A DNA stretch of 11,100 bases from an uncultured Amaricoccus sp. (GTDB lineage: Bacteria > Pseudomonadota > Alphaproteobacteria > Rhodobacterales > Rhodobacteraceae), in NCBI RefSeq assembly GCF_937858865.1, contig NZ_CALLYO010000132.1, positions 1-11,100 on the forward strand, in the 5' to 3' direction. Numbering within the stretch: the stretch's first letter is position 1; every line of letters begins with the position of its first letter. This document shows, piece after piece, positions 8,823 through 11,100 of the stretch. The position numbers were made by a program, and so were the translations under genes. A model generated the notes under the pieces. The model was not told the DNA's origin, did not search any database, and saw only the letters and a list, made by a program, of their open reading frames with translations.

Positions 8823-10821
8823 CCTCGCGCTCGTGGTGGCCGGGGCGTTCCTCGGGCTGGCGCCGGTGGCCGTCTGGGCGGTCCGGCGGCCGGAGGGGGC
8901 GGCGGCGGTCTATGGCGTTGCGGCGGGGCTCTCGGGGGTGCTGGCGGTGGCGGGCGTGTGGGCGCTGGCGGCCGGGGGGCCGGCCGAGCGGACGGTGCTG
9001 CCGCTCGGGCTGCCCTGGCTCGGGGCGCATTTCCGGCTCGACGCGCTCTCGGGGTTCTTCGCGGTCATCGTCGGCATCGGGGGCGCGGCGGCGAGCCTCT
9101 ATGCCATCGGCTACGGGCGGCACGAGCGGGCGCCGGGGCGGGTGGTGCCCTTCTACGTGGCGTTTCTCGGAGCGATGGCGCTGGTGCTCCTCGCCGACGA
9201 TGCCTTCAGCTTCCTGCTCGCCTGGGAGATGATGTCGCTCCTCTCCTGGGCGCTAGTGGTGGCGGACCATCGCGACGCCGGGTCGCGGCAGGCGGGGTAT
9301 GTCTATCTCAGCATGGCGGCCTTCGGGACGATGGCGCTGCTCCTCGTCTTCGGGCTGCTGGCCGGGCCGGGCGGGGCCTATGGGTTCGCGGCGATTCCCG
9401 GCGTCGAGCGGAGCCCGGGGGTGGCGGCGGCGGTGCTGCTGCTGATGCTCGTCGGGGCTGGGTCGAAGGCGGGGCTGGTGCCGCTGCACGTCTGGCTGCC
9501 GCTGGCGCATCCGGCGGCGCCGAGCCATGTCTCGGCGCTGATGAGCGGGGTGATGACCAAGGTCGCGCTCTACGGCTTCGTGCGGGTGGTCTTCGAGCTG
9601 GCCGGGCCGCTGCCCTGGTGGGCGAGCGCGGTGGTGATCCTGATCGGGGCGGGGACGGCGGTGATGGGGATCCTCTTCGCCATCGTCGACGGCGACGCCA
9701 AGCGCGTGCTGGCCTATTCGACGATCGAGAACGTGGGCGTGATCGTGGCGGCGCTGGGGCTGGCGCTCGCCTTCGAGGCGAACGGGATGACGGTGCTGGC
9801 GGCGCTGGCGCTGACGGCGGGGCTGTTCCACGCCTTCAACCACATGCTGTTCAAGAGCCTGCTCTTCATGGCGGCGGGCGCGGTGCTGACGGCGACGGGC
9901 AGGCGCGAACTCGATCGGCTGGGGGGGCTCGTGCACCGGATGCCGGTGACGGCCTTCCTGGCGCTGGTCGGGGTCGTCGCCATCTCGGCGCTGCCGCCCT
10001 TGAACGGCTTCGCCTCGGAGTGGCTGCTCTTCCAGGGGATCCTGCAGAGCCCGGACCTGCCGCAGCCGGCCTTGCAGTTCCTGGTGCCGGCGGCGGGGGG
10101 GATGCTGGCGCTGGCGGCGGCGGTGGCGGCGGCCTGCTTCGTGCGCTTCTACGGCACAGCGTTTCTCGGGATGGCGCGGACGGAGGCGGCGGCCGGGGCG
10201 CGGGAGGTCGATCGCTGGTCGCTCGGGGCGATGGCGGGGCTGGCGCTGCTCTGCGTCTTTGCCGGCGCGGTGCCGGGAGCGGTGCTCGATCTGCTGGCGC
10301 CGGCGGTGGAGGTCGCGGTGGGCGGACGGCTGCCGGTGCAGATGGGGAACCCCTGGCTGACGGTGGTGCCGGTCGTCGAGGTGAGGAGCAGCTACAGCGG
10401 GTTCCTGGTGCTGGTCTTCATCGCGGTGAGCGCGCTGGCGGCGGCTGGGCTGGTGCATCGTTTCGCCTCGCGGCGGCTGCGGCGCGGGCCGGCCTGGGAC
10501 TGCGGCACGCCGACGGCCGATCCGCTGGTGCAGTACAGCGCCGGCGGCTTCGCGCAGCCGATCCGGCGGGTGTTCGGGACGACGCTGCTCGCCGCGCGCG
10601 AGACGGTGGAGATGCCGCCGCCGGGGTCGATGGCACCGGCGCGCCATACGGCGACGACCGAGGACCTGGCCTGGGGGCGGCTCTACCTGCCGCTCGCGGG
10701 GGCGGTGGGGGCGGTGGCGGCGCGGCTCAACGCGCTGCAGTTCCTGACCATCCGGCGGTATCTCGGGCTGGTCTTCATCTCGCTCATCCTGCTGCTGGTC
10801 GGGCTCGCGATATGGAACTGA
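8809..10821 (+). CDS. hyfB: Hydrogenase-4 component B-like antiporter subunit (HyfB/HycC)
   Basis: The 670-residue polytopic membrane protein belongs to the NuoL/MrpA antiporter-like group and should move protons or sodium in an energy-converting complex. The core motif GAGSKAGLVPLHVWLPLAHPAAPSH lies at about 216-240. Candidate channel residues are E140 (AWEMMS), K220, K251 (GVMTKVALY), H341/H345 and K349 (FHAFNHMLFKS). The C-terminal part has AWDCG (562-566) and QYSAGGFAQPIRRVF, characteristic of HyfB/HycC rather than NuoL. Its size fits HyfB (about 670 residues). The ATG is preceded by GGGAGA (8792-8797) and overlaps the HTH gene. The hyfC start follows after 184 bases. The catalytic subunits lie beyond the window, so a true hydrogenase cannot be told from a hydrogenase-related (Ehr-type) complex that lacks nickel-iron ligands. 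Confidence 0.9.
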   Translation: MGVTDLALVVAGAFLGLAPVAVWAVRRPEGAAAVYGVAAGLSGVLAVAGVWALAAGGPAERTVLPLGLPWLGAHFRLDALSGFFAVIVGIGGAAASLYAIGYGRHERAPGRVVPFYVAFLGAMALVLLADDAFSFLLAWEMMSLLSWALVVADHRDAGSRQAGYVYLSMAAFGTMALLLVFGLLAGPGGAYGFAAIPGVERSPGVAAAVLLLMLVGAGSKAGLVPLHVWLPLAHPAAPSHVSALMSGVMTKVALYGFVRVVFELAGPLPWWASAVVILIGAGTAVMGILFAIVDGDAKRVLAYSTIENVGVIVAALGLALAFEANGMTVLAALALTAGLFHAFNHMLFKSLLFMAAGAVLTATGRRELDRLGGLVHRMPVTAFLALVGVVAISALPPLNGFASEWLLFQGILQSPDLPQPALQFLVPAAGGMLALAAAVAAACFVRFYGTAFLGMARTEAAAGAREVDRWSLGAMAGLALLCVFAGAVPGAVLDLLAPAVEVAVGGRLPVQMGNPWLTVVPVVEVRSSYSGFLVLVFIAVSALAAAGLVHRFASRRLRRGPAWDCGTPTADPLVQYSAGGFAQPIRRVFGTTLLAARETVEMPPPGSMAPARHTATTEDLAWGRLYLPLAGAVGAVAARLNALQFLTIRRYLGLVFISLILLLVGLAIWN

Positions 10822-11006
10822 TGCTGGAGCGGGTCGGGCAAGCGGTGAAGGACGGGCAGTGCCCTCCCCAGCTGTCCCGCCCGAGGCCCTGCCTCGGGCA
10901 GCGCCCGCCCCGCCCCAAGGCGGGCGCTTCTCGCCCGCCGGGTCGGGCGCTGCCCTCTTCTCTCTGGAGTGGCAGGCCGTACAGAGCGCGGCGGGCGATC
11001 GTGTGA
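10821..11006 (+). other. 61-codon open frame bridging hyfB and hyfC, probably not a conserved protein
   Basis: An ATG at 10821 overlaps the hyfB stop (TGATG, 10819-10823). It opens a 61-codon frame that ends in TGA at 11004-11006, which in turn overlaps the hyfC ATG (TGATG, 11004-11008). The product would be rich in proline and arginine with no domain I recognise, and it spans the palindromic element. Codon use differs from the neighbours. I think it is unlikely to encode a functional protein. Its reading could nevertheless keep translation running from hyfB to hyfC by stop-restart coupling. No ribosome site other than the one implied by coupling is seen. Confidence 0.3.
10879..10955 (+). repeat. 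Nested hairpins in the hyfB-hyfC gap
   Basis: There are three perfect inverted repeats. GCCCGAGG/CCTCGGGC (10879-10886 and 10892-10899) forms an 8-bp stem with a 5-base loop. GGGCAGCGCCCG/CGGGCGCTGCCC (10896-10907 and 10944-10955) forms a 12-bp outer stem. It encloses GGCGGGCG/CGCCCGCC (10919-10926 and 10932-10939), an 8-bp stem with a 5-base loop. The first hairpin and the outer stem share bases 10896-10899, so the RNA could switch between folds. A further short palindrome, GGGCAGTGCCC, lies at 10854-10864. The transcript here should be strongly folded. It may slow RNase decay or attenuate the polycistronic message; no U-tract follows, so it is not a standard terminator. Confidence 0.75.
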
Positions 11007-11100
11007 TGCTGGGGCTCGCGGTGCAGGGGGTGCAGATGCTCCTGGTCCTGGCGCTGGCGCCCGGGCTGGTCGGGCTGGTGCGGAAGGTGAAGGCGCGGCT
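11006..11100 (+). CDS. hyfC: Hydrogenase-4 component C-like membrane subunit (HyfC/HycD, NuoH-related), N-terminal fragment
   Basis: Thirty-one codons and two bases are visible before the window ends. They encode one hydrophobic helix (MLGLAVQGVQMLLVLALAPGL) followed by VGLVRKVKARL. Hydrophobic helix, then LAP, then a basic RKVKARL loop is the N-terminus expected of HyfC/HycD, the NuoH-like subunit that links the hydrogenase module to the membrane arm. Position directly after hyfB fits the usual hyf/hyc order. ATG 11006 is preferred; GTG 11003 is directly in front of it. No good Shine-Dalgarno sequence lies close by (a GGAG at 10966-10969 is too far), so initiation may depend on coupling through the upstream open frame. 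Confidence 0.75.
   Translation, partial: MLGLAVQGVQMLLVLALAPGLVGLVRKVKAR

Larger units (their letters stand above)
10819..11012. repeat. Candidate small palindromic insertion between hyfB and hyfC, with 9-bp direct flanks
   Basis: TGATGCTGG occurs at 10819-10827, on the hyfB stop, and again at 11004-11012, on the hyfC start. After one mismatch the match continues for GC, giving 11 of 12 bases. The roughly 176 bp between the copies are rich in palindromes and use codon-like triplets (AGA, AGT, TCT) that are rare in the flanking genes. The simplest reading is an insertion that duplicated its target, or a palindromic extragenic element that landed at an overlapping hyfB-hyfC junction. I see no convincing terminal inverted repeats at the ends and no transposase, so it would be non-autonomous. 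Chance similarity of two stop/start junctions is the main alternative. Confidence 0.5.

Noticed and set aside
9253..10647. - strand 464-codon frame antisense to hyfB
   Set aside because: It is an Arg/His/Gln/Pro-rich composition artefact opposite a clear antiporter-like membrane protein.
8958..11006. 682-codon + strand frame overlapping hyfB in another phase
   Set aside because: Its body is a Gly/Ala/Arg-rich shadow of hyfB. Only the tail from ATG 10821 is of interest, and that is reported separately as the bridging frame.

Overview
The window is very GC-rich, with almost every third codon position G or C, and it carries tightly packed, often overlapping genes. Gene families and composition suggest an alphaproteobacterium, possibly of the Rhodobacterales or Rhodospirillales; this placement is inference from gene content, not a match to a named genome. 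Many long open frames antisense to the genes are by-products of the high GC and are left out.

Region 1 (1-2244, + strand) is the 3' end of a pentitol-uptake operon. It holds the tail of a sugar ABC transporter ATPase, its XylH-type permease, and a short-chain dehydrogenase closely resembling enterobacterial ribitol 2-dehydrogenase. The likely route is import of ribitol (adonitol) followed by NAD-dependent oxidation to D-ribulose. The binding protein and any pentulose kinase would lie upstream, outside the window.

Region 2 (2313-5257) is a divergent copper-resistance pair. A CueR-type MerR regulator (- strand) faces a Cu(I)-exporting P1B-ATPase (+ strand). The ATPase has two YHS domains and a heavy-metal-binding CPMH...CPICGM module in place of the usual HMA domains. 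Between them is a textbook MerR-type promoter with a perfect 8-3-8 dyad.

Region 3 (5303-8373, - strand) holds a class I-like polyhydroxyalkanoate synthase. Upstream of it is a DUF763-family protein of unknown function with a C-terminal helix-hairpin-helix-like motif. The two are probably co-transcribed from an AT-rich divergent promoter region (8461-8507).

Region 4 (8529-11100, + strand) starts from that same promoter region. A small HTH regulator overlaps a HyfB/HycC-type membrane antiporter-like subunit of a group 4 (energy-converting) hydrogenase or hydrogenase-related complex, and then comes the start of HyfC/HycD. Between hyfB and hyfC lies the oddest item in the window: about 176 bp of nested palindromes flanked by a perfect 9-bp direct repeat (TGATGCTGG). 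The two copies sit on the hyfB stop and the hyfC start. It looks like a small palindromic insertion in a once-overlapping junction. It leaves an open frame of 61 codons joined to each neighbour by a TGATG stop/start overlap.
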